The notes under the pieces were generated by a model. The model was not told where the DNA came from and did no database searches. It worked only from the letters and a program-made list of their open reading frames with translations. From Candidatus Villigracilis vicinus (GTDB lineage: Bacteria > Chloroflexota > Anaerolineae > Anaerolineales > Villigracilaceae): a DNA stretch of 64,000 bases. Shown piece after piece: positions 17,084 to 25,862 of this stretch. The DNA lies in the NCBI GenBank assembly GCA_016721315.1, contig JADKIL010000002.1, forward strand, positions 248,001-312,000. The letters are read 5' to 3'. The number at the start of each line of letters is the position of its first letter. Position 1 is the stretch's first letter. The translations under genes were made by a program, and so were the position numbers.

Positions 17084-18211
17084 ATGACAAACACCCAATC
17101 CCTCTTCCCCACCACTTACGAATCCTCCCGCGAGCGTTTCCGCGGATACTTACCCACCATTCAAAACATGTGGAGCAAGGCGGCTTTGCATCAATACGCC
17201 ATGTCCTACGACAACAGCCTGACCATCGACTGGATCTACTCTCCTGCCACCGAAAAGAACGAGAAGATACTCGTCTTCACCACGGGCGAACACGGCGTGG
17301 AATGTTATGTCGGCGCGGCAATGATGCACCGCTTCATTGAAGACTATATGCCCAAGCTTGATCCGCGCACGACGGGCATTCTATTCGTACATGCCGTCAA
17401 CCCCTGGGGCATGAAAAATCATCGCCGCGGTAACAAAGACAACATCGACTTGAACCGCACCTTCATGCTCGACCCACACTTTGACCCAGCCTTCAACCCC
17501 GCCTACGACAAAATCGATCCGTTCCTGAATCCCAAGAGTACATTAACCAACACTTTCTTTAATAACCTTGTCTATCTTTTCGGGCTGGGACTGCACGTAG
17601 CAAAAATGGGCATGCGCGATTTCCGTTACGCGCTCTTACTCGGACAGTACCGCAATCAAAAAGGCTTGTACTATGGCGGCAAAGAAATGCCCGAAGAGAC
17701 CCGCACCCTCATGGACTTGTACAAGATGGCATTGCAAAACTACGACCAAGTCCTGCACCTCGACATGCATACTGGCTACGGTCCGCGCTACCAGATGAGT
17801 TTGGTCAACTCGGCGTTGGATAAAGGCACATCAGACTATTTCGAGAAGCGCTTCAACTACCCACTCGTGGTGGCTGCCACTGCCGACGAGTTCTACGCCA
17901 TCCGCGGCGACATGATCGATTACATCTACGGCTTGCAGCAGCGCGACCATCCCACCAAGAAAATTTACGCCACATCCTTTGAATTCGGCACTCTCGGTGA
18001 CACACTCTATGGCTTGTTCCAAAGTCCGCGGGTGATGATCCACGAGAACCGTGCCTATTGGCATGGGGCTGTCAATGACAAAGTCCACGCCGAAGCCAAA
18101 CGCGGATTTGAAGAATTGTTCAATCCCTCCGCAGCCGATTGGAAAGAGAAAGCCGTCAAAGATGCCAAGCAGGCGTTTGAGGGGATTTTGAAAGCGGAAG
18201 GATTTATTTAA
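17084..18211 (+). CDS. M14-like peptidase of the DUF2817 family
   Basis: The 375-residue protein has the zinc-carboxypeptidase-like signature TTGEHGVECYVGAAM near residue 67 (His and Glu as ligands), HAVNPWGMKNHRRGNKDNIDLNRTFM near 105, and a third His in VLHLDMHTGYGPRYQ near 225. This matches DUF2817, a branch of the M14/AstE superfamily. The natural substrate is not known. No signal peptide is seen. It is separated from the C45 gene only by a repeat and ends at a terminator shared with the convergent creatininase gene. Confidence 0.87.
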   Translation: MTNTQSLFPTTYESSRERFRGYLPTIQNMWSKAALHQYAMSYDNSLTIDWIYSPATEKNEKILVFTTGEHGVECYVGAAMMHRFIEDYMPKLDPRTTGILFVHAVNPWGMKNHRRGNKDNIDLNRTFMLDPHFDPAFNPAYDKIDPFLNPKSTLTNTFFNNLVYLFGLGLHVAKMGMRDFRYALLLGQYRNQKGLYYGGKEMPEETRTLMDLYKMALQNYDQVLHLDMHTGYGPRYQMSLVNSALDKGTSDYFEKRFNYPLVVAATADEFYAIRGDMIDYIYGLQQRDHPTKKIYATSFEFGTLGDTLYGLFQSPRVMIHENRAYWHGAVNDKVHAEAKRGFEELFNPSAADWKEKAVKDAKQAFEGILKAEGFI

Positions 18212-18213
18212 CC

Positions 18214-18258
18214 AGTGACCAGTAACCAGTCTGAAAACTGATTACTGGTCACTTTTCA
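18214..18258. terminator. Bidirectional hairpin between convergent genes
   Basis: The arm AGTGACCAGTAACCAGT pairs with ACTGATTACTGGTCACT around a short loop, followed by TTTTC. It sits between the DUF2817 and creatininase gene ends. Confidence 0.7.
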
Positions 18259-18270
18259 CTACTCACTGAT

Positions 18271-18957
18271 CTATTCAAACTTCAACATCATCAAAATATC
18301 TTCCACTGCGGCATTGAACATCTCGGACATGATGGCATTATCCACAAAATACTCGCCGCCAAACGAACCGTCGCCGTAGACTTCACGGGCAGTTTTAGAA
18401 TCCATGATGGAGCTGGGAACCATCGGCGAAAGCTTCGACTCTTTTGGCATTTCGCTGACCACGGTAAACGGAAACGCTTCCAGCCAGTTGGCGTGCTTGG
18501 GCTTGAGGTTGTATTTGAGCGCCACCTTCTCCACCGAATGAGACGTCCACCAGTCGTACCAGTTCAACTTCAAGCCAGGCATGTCGTTATTGACATCGTT
18601 CAAATGGACGTTCAGTCCCTTGTTGCCGCCGTGACCGTTCAAGATCAAGATCCGCCGAAAGCCCTGGTGATATGCCGAGCGGATAATGTCTTCGACCACT
18701 GCATTGAGGGTTGAGACTCGCAAGGTCAGCGTGCCGGGGTAGTCGCGAAAGTATGGAGAGTTGCCAAAGTTCACGGGCGGCGCGACCAGCACCCCGGTCA
18801 CGTTTGAGGCGGCGTCTGCCATTGCCAGCGGAATTTTTATATCCGTCAGTAAACTCAAATAGGCATGTTGCTCGCATGCTCCCGTCACCAGAATCAGGCG
18901 GTCATCTTGTTCGAGGTATCGTTCCACGTCCATCCAGTTCAATTCTTCAAAGCGCAT
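18271..18957 (-). CDS. Creatininase family amidohydrolase
   Basis: The 228-residue protein has the creatininase-family features: LILVTGACEQHAYLSLLTDI near residue 21 (Glu and His metal ligands), SPYFRDYPGTLTLR near 65, and RILILNGHGGNKG near 105. Members are metal-dependent amidohydrolases acting on creatinine, mycofactocin precursor peptide or pyrimidine-like substrates; which applies here cannot be told. The usual Asp of the SPEH/xxD pattern is present in LLTDI. AAGGA precedes the ATG. The gene sits among other amide hydrolases. Confidence 0.88.
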   Translation of the reverse strand: MRFEELNWMDVERYLEQDDRLILVTGACEQHAYLSLLTDIKIPLAMADAASNVTGVLVAPPVNFGNSPYFRDYPGTLTLRVSTLNAVVEDIIRSAYHQGFRRILILNGHGGNKGLNVHLNDVNNDMPGLKLNWYDWWTSHSVEKVALKYNLKPKHANWLEAFPFTVVSEMPKESKLSPMVPSSIMDSKTAREVYGDGSFGGEYFVDNAIMSEMFNAAVEDILMMLKFE

Positions 18958-18976
18958 ATCAATTCCTTGTTTTAAA

Positions 18977-19047
18977 ACTCACCACAGATGAACATAGATA
19001 AATTGGATTTAAAAAAAGTTCATCTGCGTTCATCTGTGGTTAAAAAT
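18977..19047. repeat. Inverted repeat with CACCACAGATGAAC arms
   Basis: It begins CTCACCACAGATGAACATAG and ends TTCATCTGTGGTTAAAA. The form is that of a dispersed intergenic repeat. It lies between the creatininase and gamma-glutamyltransferase genes and reaches the stop codon of the latter. Confidence 0.7.
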
Positions 19048-20673
19048 CACAGACTTCCTGCATACCCATCCGCGCGCGGATCACTGCCACCGCACAACAC
19101 ACCGGACTCATCCCGCAAGATAACCTGCCCCCTGCCGAAGACAGCCCGCTCATAGCCGCTAACCTCGTTTAACGAATGCCCCATCTCGCGCAAGGCAGTC
19201 AACGTGGCAGTCGGCATCCCTTCTTCAATATCAACGTTACCACCCGCTGCATCCGCATCTAGGCAGAAGCGTGGCAAGTCAAGTGCAGACTGAGGATCAA
19301 GCCCTGCATCCTTCAACGCGGACAAGACTTGCACATGTCCCTGCGGTTGCATGAAGCCGCCCATCACACCATACGACGCATACAACGAGTTATCCGCAAC
19401 ACGCGTCACCATTGCCGGGATGATCGTGTGATACGGTCGTTTGCCGGGCGCAAGCGCATTGGGATGATTCGGGTTGAGGCTGAAATTATGTCCGCGGTTT
19501 TGCAGGGTGAAGCCCCAGCCCTTCGGCACAATGCCCGTACCAAAGCCCATGTAATTGCTATTGATGAACGAACAGGCATTGCCCATGCCGTCCATCACAC
19601 TCAAGTAAACCGTTCCCGACGAATTCACCGGCGAGCCACGCTGCGGGTCAACGGTCGCACGCTTTATATCAATCAACTTACGGCGTTCGCTCGCATACTC
19701 CTTCGAGAGCAACTCCTTCATCGGTATCTTCGCAAACGTCGGGTCACTCACATACCACTTCGCATCCGCAAACGCGAGGCGCATGGCTTCGATCATCAGG
19801 TGCATTTTCTCCGACGAAAGCAAATCCATTGAAGCCAGATCAAAGCCTTCGAGGATGTTCAACGCGATCAGCGCCGTGATGCCCTGTCCATTCGGCGGAC
19901 ATTCATACACGCGCAGTCCGCGATAATCGACAGAGATCGGACTCTCCCACGTGGACACATGCGACGCGAGGTCTTCAGCGGATAGGCATCCGCCCGCCTC
20001 TTTAATCACGGCGGAAATTGCCTGTGCAACCGAGCCTTGGTAAAAGCCTTGAGCGCCTTGCTCCGCCACGAGTTTGAATGTTTTTGCCAAACCTTTATTA
20101 TGGAAAATTTCGCCCGCCTTCGGCGCACGCCCATCGATAGTCATCTCATGCCCATTCAACGCGGACTTCAATTGCCGGTCCACGCCGCGTGACCAAAAGT
20201 GAGCCGTAATTGGCGCGACGGGAAAACCCTCGTCCGCGAGTCGAATGGCAGGCGCGAGGATGTCGCTCATCGAAAGCGAGCCGTGCTTCTGAATCAAGTC
20301 ACACCAGCCTGCACATGCCCCAGGGACAGTCACCGTATGTGGATGATAGAACGGCAAACTTTCAGCGAGGAGTCCCTCACGCTTTAGCCGCTCAAGCGTC
20401 AGCGCGGAAGGAGCGCGCCCCGATCCATTCAGGGCGGTGACTTGCTTGGTCTGCGCGTCAAAATACAACGCGAACATATCCCCGCCAATGCCCGTGGAGG
20501 TTGGCTCGGTGACATTCAACGCGGCGGCGGCAGCCACGGCAGCATCGGCAGCATTGCCACCCTTCGAAAGGACTTCAATGCCCGCGGCAGTTGCCAACGG
20601 CTGCGACGTGGCGACAATTCCGCGGCGGGAGTAAACGGGCGAACGACGGGAGGTGAAAGGTTGTGTTGGTCAT
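19047..20673 (-). pseudogene. ggt: Gamma-glutamyltransferase, frameshifted near the start
   Basis: From codon TTG at 20597 onward the frame encodes a complete GGT core. It has GIEVLSKGGNAADAAVAAAAALNV, TSTGIGGDMFALYFD, the nucleophilic Thr in SSGTVYLSVMD near residue 328, and NRGHNFSLNPNHPN. The conserved sequence continues upstream in the same frame (FTSRRSPVYSRRGIVATSQPLA) with no start codon, until it meets a stop overlapping an ATG at 20671-20673. That ATG has a good AAGGA site but is out of frame by one base. Removing one C at its second codon would give MTTQPFTSRRSP and an intact protein. The family transfers or hydrolyses gamma-glutamyl groups, for example from glutathione. No signal peptide is visible. 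Confidence 0.82.
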
Positions 20674-20736
20674 GGATTCCTTTTTGGAGAGACGCTGGAA
20701 GTATAATTGTTTTCAATTCAACGCGGAGGGCGCAGG

Positions 20737-22356
20737 ATGACTCAAGTTTATGACTATGTGATTATTGGAAGCGGCTTCGGGGGAAGTGTCTCAGCTATGC
20801 GCTTAACCGAGAAGGGCTACTCGGTTCTCGTTCTTGAAAAAGGTAAACGATTCGAAGATAAAGATTTCGCCAAATCCAATTGGCAATATTGGAAATATGT
20901 TTGGCTTCCCGCTTTGCGCGCGCATGGTATTTTGCAGATCAGCATCCTCAAAGGTGTGATGGTCTTGCACGGCGCAGGTGTGGGCGGAGGCAGTCTCGGT
21001 TATGCCAACGTGCTTGAAGTGCCCACCAACGAAACCTTTGCCACCCCGGCATGGAGTCAAAATATCAAATGGGGCGATGTGCTTCGTCCGCATTATGAAA
21101 CGGCGAAACGAATGCTCGGCGTTGCCAGAAACCCCAAACTTTGGAAAGCGGATTTGCTGCTCAAAGAAATGGCAGAGGAACGCGGCATGGGACACACCTT
21201 CCGTGCGACAGATGTCGGCTCCTACTTCGGGGAAGCTGGTGTCACCGTCCCAGACCCGTACTTCGGCGGAGAAGGTCCCGCTCGGGCGGGCTGTCAGCAT
21301 TGCGGCGGCTGTATGGTGGGATGCCGTCACAACGCAAAGAATACGCTGCCGAAAAATTATTTATACTTTGCAGAAAAGCGCGGCGCGAAAGTGCAAGCTG
21401 AAGTTGAAGTGACTGATGTTCGACCGCTAACCATGGTCGATGGTCAATCGTCTATGGTTAGCGAAGCCCACTACGCAATTACCTTTCGCGATTCAACAAA
21501 GCTTTTCAAGCAAACCCAAACCGTCCATGCAAAAAATGTCATCTTCTCTGCTGGTGTAATGGGGACAATGAAGCTGCTTCTGAATCTGCGCGACGTGAAG
21601 AAGTCGCTGCCGAAACTATCGGCGAAGTTGGGGACAATGGTGAGGACCAACTCCGAAGGTCTGCTCGGAAGCGTGGCGCGCAAGTCCGATATCAATTATT
21701 CAGAAGGCGTATCCATCTCTTCTATTTATAACCACGACGATATCACCCGCATCGAACCTGTGCGCTACCCCGATGGTTCGTCGCTCATGCGTTTCCTCGC
21801 TGCGCCGCTCATTGATAAAAATTTCAGCATACTGCGCCGTTTGCTCAACTTTTTAGGTTGGGCACTCACCCATCCCATTGACTTTGGTAAAGCACTCTTC
21901 CTGCCAGGCTGGGCACACAACGTGACCATTTTATTGGTGATGCAACATGCTGATAATCGTATGCGATTCAAGATTGGCAAAAGTATTTTCACGCTCTTCC
22001 GCACCGGCATGGTGGCTGAGGAAGAACCCGGCTACACCATCAACGCGCAGGTAGAAGGTTCGCACGAAGTGACCAAGGAATTTGCGAAACGCACCAATGG
22101 CGTGGCGCTTGGTTCTATTGGCGAGAACTTGCTCAACCTACCCACCACCGCCCACATCCTCGGCGGCGCACCCATTGGCGAAAACGCGGATGAAGGTCTG
22201 ATCAACGAGAATTTTGAAATTCACAATTACGAAGGCTTGTATGTGATCGATGGTTCGGTCATGCCAGCCAACCCGGGCGTGAATCCGTCGCTGACGATTA
22301 CAGCGCTGGCAGAGTATGCGATGAGTAAGGTGAAAGCAAAAAACCATGGACCATAG
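20737..22356 (+). CDS. GMC oxidoreductase, cholesterol-oxidase-like
   Basis: About 539 residues. The FAD motif is YVIIGSGFGGSVSAMRLTEKG, followed by LEKGKRFEDKDFA and HGAGVGGGSLGYANVL. A cysteine-rich stretch, CQHCGGCMVGCRHNAKNTL near residue 188, is typical of this GMC subfamily. The C-terminal YVIDGSVMPANPGVNPSLTITALAEYAM closes the FAD domain. The substrate is probably a sterol, alcohol or hydrophobic compound; none can be named. GGAGGG at 20725-20730 supports this ATG. Codons for about residues 230-242 derive from an inserted palindrome, and the last residues and stop derive from a second repeat. Confidence 0.86.
   Translation: MTQVYDYVIIGSGFGGSVSAMRLTEKGYSVLVLEKGKRFEDKDFAKSNWQYWKYVWLPALRAHGILQISILKGVMVLHGAGVGGGSLGYANVLEVPTNETFATPAWSQNIKWGDVLRPHYETAKRMLGVARNPKLWKADLLLKEMAEERGMGHTFRATDVGSYFGEAGVTVPDPYFGGEGPARAGCQHCGGCMVGCRHNAKNTLPKNYLYFAEKRGAKVQAEVEVTDVRPLTMVDGQSSMVSEAHYAITFRDSTKLFKQTQTVHAKNVIFSAGVMGTMKLLLNLRDVKKSLPKLSAKLGTMVRTNSEGLLGSVARKSDINYSEGVSISSIYNHDDITRIEPVRYPDGSSLMRFLAAPLIDKNFSILRRLLNFLGWALTHPIDFGKALFLPGWAHNVTILLVMQHADNRMRFKIGKSIFTLFRTGMVAEEEPGYTINAQVEGSHEVTKEFAKRTNGVALGSIGENLLNLPTTAHILGGAPIGENADEGLINENFEIHNYEGLYVIDGSVMPANPGVNPSLTITALAEYAMSKVKAKNHGP
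21425..21463. repeat. 39-bp palindrome inserted in frame in the GMC gene
   Basis: Perfect 10-bp terminal inverted repeats CGCTAACCAT (21425-21434) and ATGGTTAGCG (21454-21463) flank a GGTCGATGG/CAATCGTCT core. Its ATGGTCGATGG/TCTATGG wording resembles the intergenic repeats at 22342-22399 and 49683-49755. At 39 bp it adds exactly 13 codons. Confidence 0.65.
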
Positions 22357-22399
22357 ACCACTGACCATGGACGTGCTATCGTCAATGGTCTATGGTCTG
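22342..22399. repeat. Intergenic inverted repeat of the CCATGGACCATAG type
   Basis: The arm ACCATGGACCATAGACCA is answered by TGGTCTATGGTCTG. It supplies the final residues (NHGP) and the TAG stop codon of the GMC gene and reaches the stop of the convergent DUF72 gene. Confidence 0.7.
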
Positions 22400-22400
22400 T

Positions 22401-23282
22401 TCAGAACAATGTCGGCTGGTATGGCTCACTCGGCGTTTCAAGGTCGTCCCATGGAAGTGGGGCGATTTTGATTCGGGAGGAGATCTGACTATGAAACTCC
22501 TGTGCAATGTACGGAGCCAGATAATTATCTGGGGAATGACAGAAGACGAACGCTTCCAGCTTCACCGATAACTGGTCAGCGATTCTGGGAGTCCATTCAT
22601 CCATCCAAGGCTGGTTGTGACTCATCTCCGGGTGACCGATGAATCGCAGGAAGGTGAAGTCGGCAGTCACTTCCTCAAAGACCGGTACATTGGGTTTTCG
22701 TTCCCGCGCCTCAAGCAGGCTTTCATAGGCGCTGCCTTTTATAGACTCATCCCCTGCCAAATCTCGTATTGGACGAGTATCAATGACGACGCGCGCCATG
22801 TTATGGTCAGATAATAATTTATTGAGCGCATTACGATGCTCATCCTCGAACCAGTCGAGGTGACGGACTTCCACACCAAGGCGGATATCTTTTGGGAACG
22901 CGGCGAGAAAAGCGGCAAGGTCAGGCATCAGCTTGGGCGAATAGCTTGGGGGCAGCTGTAAAAACATCGGTCCAAGTTTTGAGGCGAGCGGGCGCATGGT
23001 ATCCACGAATCCGATGGCGCGGTCAATGTAATCTTTGAGAGTCCCGTTGTGGCTGATCGCTTTGGGAATTTTGAGACAGAAGCGGAAGTCATCCGGCGTT
23101 TGCTCGATCCATGACTCGATGGTCTTTGTCGCCGGGACAGCATAAAAGGTGGTGTTACCTTCAATAGTGTTCACCCGCCGTGCATACTCGCGCAGGAAGT
23201 CTTTGGATTGTGTACCTTTGGGATAGAAGTTCCCAACCCAACCTTTGAACGACCAAACCGGGCAACCAAGATAAAGTGTCAT
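22401..23282 (-). CDS. DUF72 family protein (YecE-like)
   Basis: The 293-residue protein matches DUF72, a TIM-barrel family. It has LYLGCPVWSFKGWVGNFYP at the N-terminus, RVNTIEGNTTFYAVPA near residue 36, FRFCLKIPKAISH near 66, LGPMFLQLPPSYSP near 102, LGVEVRHLDWF near 134, and FLRFIGHPEM near 210. The biochemical role is not established. The ATG has no Shine-Dalgarno and is preceded at 6 nt by TATAAT (23289-23294, minus strand), suggesting a leaderless transcript. Confidence 0.9.
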   Translation of the reverse strand: MTLYLGCPVWSFKGWVGNFYPKGTQSKDFLREYARRVNTIEGNTTFYAVPATKTIESWIEQTPDDFRFCLKIPKAISHNGTLKDYIDRAIGFVDTMRPLASKLGPMFLQLPPSYSPKLMPDLAAFLAAFPKDIRLGVEVRHLDWFEDEHRNALNKLLSDHNMARVVIDTRPIRDLAGDESIKGSAYESLLEARERKPNVPVFEEVTADFTFLRFIGHPEMSHNQPWMDEWTPRIADQLSVKLEAFVFCHSPDNYLAPYIAQEFHSQISSRIKIAPLPWDDLETPSEPYQPTLF

Positions 23283-23298
23283 AGGGCAATTATAAAAT

Positions 23299-23334
23299 AA
23301 AGCGCCTCCGATATTTTTACATCAGAGGCGCTTT
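23299..23334 (-). terminator. Terminator of the LURP-one-like gene
   Basis: AAAGCGCCTC and GAGGCGCTTT form a 10-bp stem. On the minus strand it is followed by an AT-rich tail and lies just after the LURP-one-like gene. The -10 box of the next gene follows directly. Confidence 0.65.
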
Positions 23335-23339
23335 GCAGA

Positions 23340-23873
23340 TTACTTTTTCTTTTCGAGCTTTTCTTTCTTTTCTTTTTTCTCTTTTTCGTCTGCATCTACC
23401 ATGATATCAATTGCAACTGCAATGGCAAGCATGAGAATATCGTTCTGACCATCCTCGATCTCCACGCCATAGGTATCGGCGATACGCAGCCATTTTTTTG
23501 AAACTTCAGCAACTGTTTTACGTCCGTCTTTGATCGTGTACTCATGGGCAAGGAAATTACCTTGCACATCCAAGTCAGGTCCGTTTTTAACTTTTACATC
23601 CCAACGATCACGCAGCGGGGTGAACAGTGCCTTTTTGATCGTAGCCAGGTCCTTGCCGTCGGCATCTTCCACCACCATGGTGTCTTTGATGGTCAGCAGA
23701 CGTTCCTGGATCTGGGCAAGTTTCTTGCCCTTTGCATCTTCGAACACGAGGGTCTTGCGAACGCGTAAAACTTTGCCGTCTACCTTAAAAACTTTTTGCC
23801 CGGCTTCGTTCTCGATCCAAAAGTCATCTCCAATGGAAATGAGGTTTTGACGGATTTTATAACGGTTGGTCAT
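23340..23873 (-). CDS. LURP-one-related / Tubby-C-like family protein
   Basis: The 177-residue protein shows the repeating beta-strand pattern of the LURP-one/DUF567 family: YKIRQNLISIGDDFWIENEAGQKVFKVDGKVL, TLVFEDAKGKKLAQIQERLLTIKDTMVVED, HEYTIKDGRKTVAEVSKKW, DTYGVEIEDGQND. The fold is a Tubby-like barrel around a central helix, here LMLAIAVAIDIMVD. The C-terminus is an extreme Lys/Glu tail (about 17 residues). Function in bacteria is unknown. The gene is divergent from the acyltransferase gene across about 250 bp. Confidence 0.85.
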   Translation of the reverse strand: MTNRYKIRQNLISIGDDFWIENEAGQKVFKVDGKVLRVRKTLVFEDAKGKKLAQIQERLLTIKDTMVVEDADGKDLATIKKALFTPLRDRWDVKVKNGPDLDVQGNFLAHEYTIKDGRKTVAEVSKKWLRIADTYGVEIEDGQNDILMLAIAVAIDIMVDADEKEKKEKKEKLEKKK

Positions 23874-24120
23874 GAAATTTTCCTTTGTGAATTTAAGGGG
23901 ATTTAGTCCGAGTATAACCCATTGGATATTACAGCCGAATCAACAACTACTTAACAATATTTTTAACGCGCGTTTTCGTAATGTGCAAAGAAAAATGAGC
24001 CTCCCACACAGTAAGTCTTCCCGTGCCATGAGGAATTTTCGATTCAAAGAGGTTTCAGTTACAATCAGATGCGATAGAAATTTTCACAATACACCCCAAA
24101 AAGGGAAGGCTTTTTATCTC

Positions 24121-25254
24121 ATGATCCCCGGTCTCGACGGGCTGCGCGCCCTTGCCATTCTGACGGTCCTTGGCTCACACACCAAGAATTACGATTTCGG
24201 CTGGATGGGCGTCCAGTTCTTTTTTGTGCTCTCCGGATTTTTGATCACAGGCATTCTCCTGCGCATGAAAGAAAATCTGCCAGGGCAGCGCTATTTCAAG
24301 ACATTCTACGGAAGAAGATTCCTGCGCATCTTTCCGCTGTATTATTTTTATCTCTTCCTGCTTGGGTTGGCTGCCTGGCAGACCGACATGATCCCATTCA
24401 AGTTCATCCAAAAAGAGATCGAGACCATCGTCCAACCGCAGCTGCCGTATGCTTTTCTATACGTGTACAATTTTCTACATGCCAGTGCGGGATATCAACA
24501 TACAGCCTTCCTTTCCCACTTGTGGTCGCTTTCGGTCGAAGAGCAGTTCTATATCGTCTGGCCTTTGATCCTTTTCTTCACGCCAAAGGAACGTACCAAG
24601 GCTGTTTTTTTAACAGCCATTGTGCTGGGTCCCATCTTACGTGTGGTCACATTCCTTATCTACAATTCGAACGCCTTCCCCGCGCTTCTGAACTCGCCCT
24701 ATCTTGCTGTCTACGTTCTACCCTTCTCCCACATCGACGCCTTTGCCTTTGGCGCTTTCGTTTCACAATTTTCCCTGCCCAAGCCGCGCACCCAGCTGGC
24801 AGTATTGGCGGTTGTCATCCCATTACTTGGGTTCGCAACCCAATACATCGCCTTGGGTGAGATACGACCCGACACCCTGGGATATGAATTTACACTGTCC
24901 AGTGCCTATAAGTTTATTTGGGGATATTCCCTGCTCAATTACTTCTTTGCCCTCCTCGTGCATGCCGTTCACCGCACAGGGTTATGGGTCCGTTTCCTCG
25001 ACCTGCCCATTATGCAATACCTTGGGAAGATCTCCTATGGCATGTATGTCTATCATTACATTGTCATCTGGTTCATTATTCAAGTGCAAAACAAAAATCG
25101 GGAAGTCCTTGATCTTTCGATCAACTACGGCATGGCACGCACATACCTACTCGCCTTTGCAGTGACCGCCCTGGTTGCCAGCGTGAGCTTCCGCTATCTC
25201 GAAAAACCGATCAATGACCTCAAAGACCGGCTTTTTCCACTTACACAAAAGTAA
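24121..25254 (+). CDS. Acyltransferase 3 family membrane protein (OafA/YrhL-like)
   Basis: About 377 residues with roughly ten membrane helices. The N-terminal signature GLDGLRALAILTVLGSH carries the catalytic-type His, followed by GVQFFFVLSGFLITGILL, RRFLRIFPLYYFYL, SHLWSLSVEEQFYIVWP and GKISYGMYVYHYIVIWF. The family O-acetylates or acylates surface polysaccharides and lipids. I place the start at the ATG giving MIPGLDGLRAL. The longer frame from 23866 overlaps the divergent gene and adds unrelated residues. Confidence 0.88.
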   Translation: MIPGLDGLRALAILTVLGSHTKNYDFGWMGVQFFFVLSGFLITGILLRMKENLPGQRYFKTFYGRRFLRIFPLYYFYLFLLGLAAWQTDMIPFKFIQKEIETIVQPQLPYAFLYVYNFLHASAGYQHTAFLSHLWSLSVEEQFYIVWPLILFFTPKERTKAVFLTAIVLGPILRVVTFLIYNSNAFPALLNSPYLAVYVLPFSHIDAFAFGAFVSQFSLPKPRTQLAVLAVVIPLLGFATQYIALGEIRPDTLGYEFTLSSAYKFIWGYSLLNYFFALLVHAVHRTGLWVRFLDLPIMQYLGKISYGMYVYHYIVIWFIIQVQNKNREVLDLSINYGMARTYLLAFAVTALVASVSFRYLEKPINDLKDRLFPLTQK

Positions 25255-25285
25255 TTATTTCAATCATAAAACCTCGAGGCACAAA

Positions 25286-25777
25286 ATGAACGAAGTGATC
25301 ACTGTTCTTGTTTCCACCATCGTATCGCTCGCTGTCGGCGTATTATCCTATCTGGCATCCAAATGGCAAACGGAAAAGCAGCTCCAGCAATCGCAGCTTT
25401 CAAGTATTCTGACAAAACGGATCGAGATCTACCCCAGGCTATGGTCCATTCATATTCGTTACGAAACAAATTGGACAATGGAAAATAAGCCCAAAGACAG
25501 CAAGTGGGTTGAGCAATATCTCGCTGAACTCAACGAGTTCAACACTGAAAACGGGCTTTTCTTTTCACAGGAACTATACGAGAAGTTCTTTGAGCTGCGT
25601 CAAAACCTTTTAGAAGCTCTAGCCAGCACACCCAAAGGCAAACTTGTGGACGAGGACCGGGCAAGAAAGATCCGCGAGGTCGTTTACGGGAACGGAGCGC
25701 AAGCAGGACTTTCAACCATTCTAAAAGATGATCTGGGCAGTTATAGAAGCGCCGCACTCCAGCAAAGAGGCAATTAA
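25286..25777 (+). CDS. Hypothetical protein with one N-terminal membrane helix
   Basis: A 163-residue protein of unknown function. Residues about 3-22 (VITVLVSTIVSLAVGVLSYLA) form a membrane anchor, and the rest is charged and helical (KWQTEKQLQQSQLSSILTKRIEIYPRLWSIHIRYETNW, then LFFSQELYEKFFELRQNLLEAL). The cytoplasmic portion resembles small bacterial proteins of unassigned function. It lies 31 bp after the acyltransferase gene. I prefer this ATG over an in-frame one at 25214 that overlaps the previous gene. Confidence 0.7.
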   Translation: MNEVITVLVSTIVSLAVGVLSYLASKWQTEKQLQQSQLSSILTKRIEIYPRLWSIHIRYETNWTMENKPKDSKWVEQYLAELNEFNTENGLFFSQELYEKFFELRQNLLEALASTPKGKLVDEDRARKIREVVYGNGAQAGLSTILKDDLGSYRSAALQQRGN

Positions 25778-25862
25778 TTGTTTATACCTCTGCAATAAAA
25801 AACGGGCTTAAGAGATGCCTGTATAATCAGACTTCAACTCTAACCTTTTGTGAGGATAAATA

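Noticed and set aside
23866..24120. N-terminal extension of the acyltransferase frame
   Set aside because: It overlaps the divergent gene start and adds residues unlike the family; the conserved start is at 24121.
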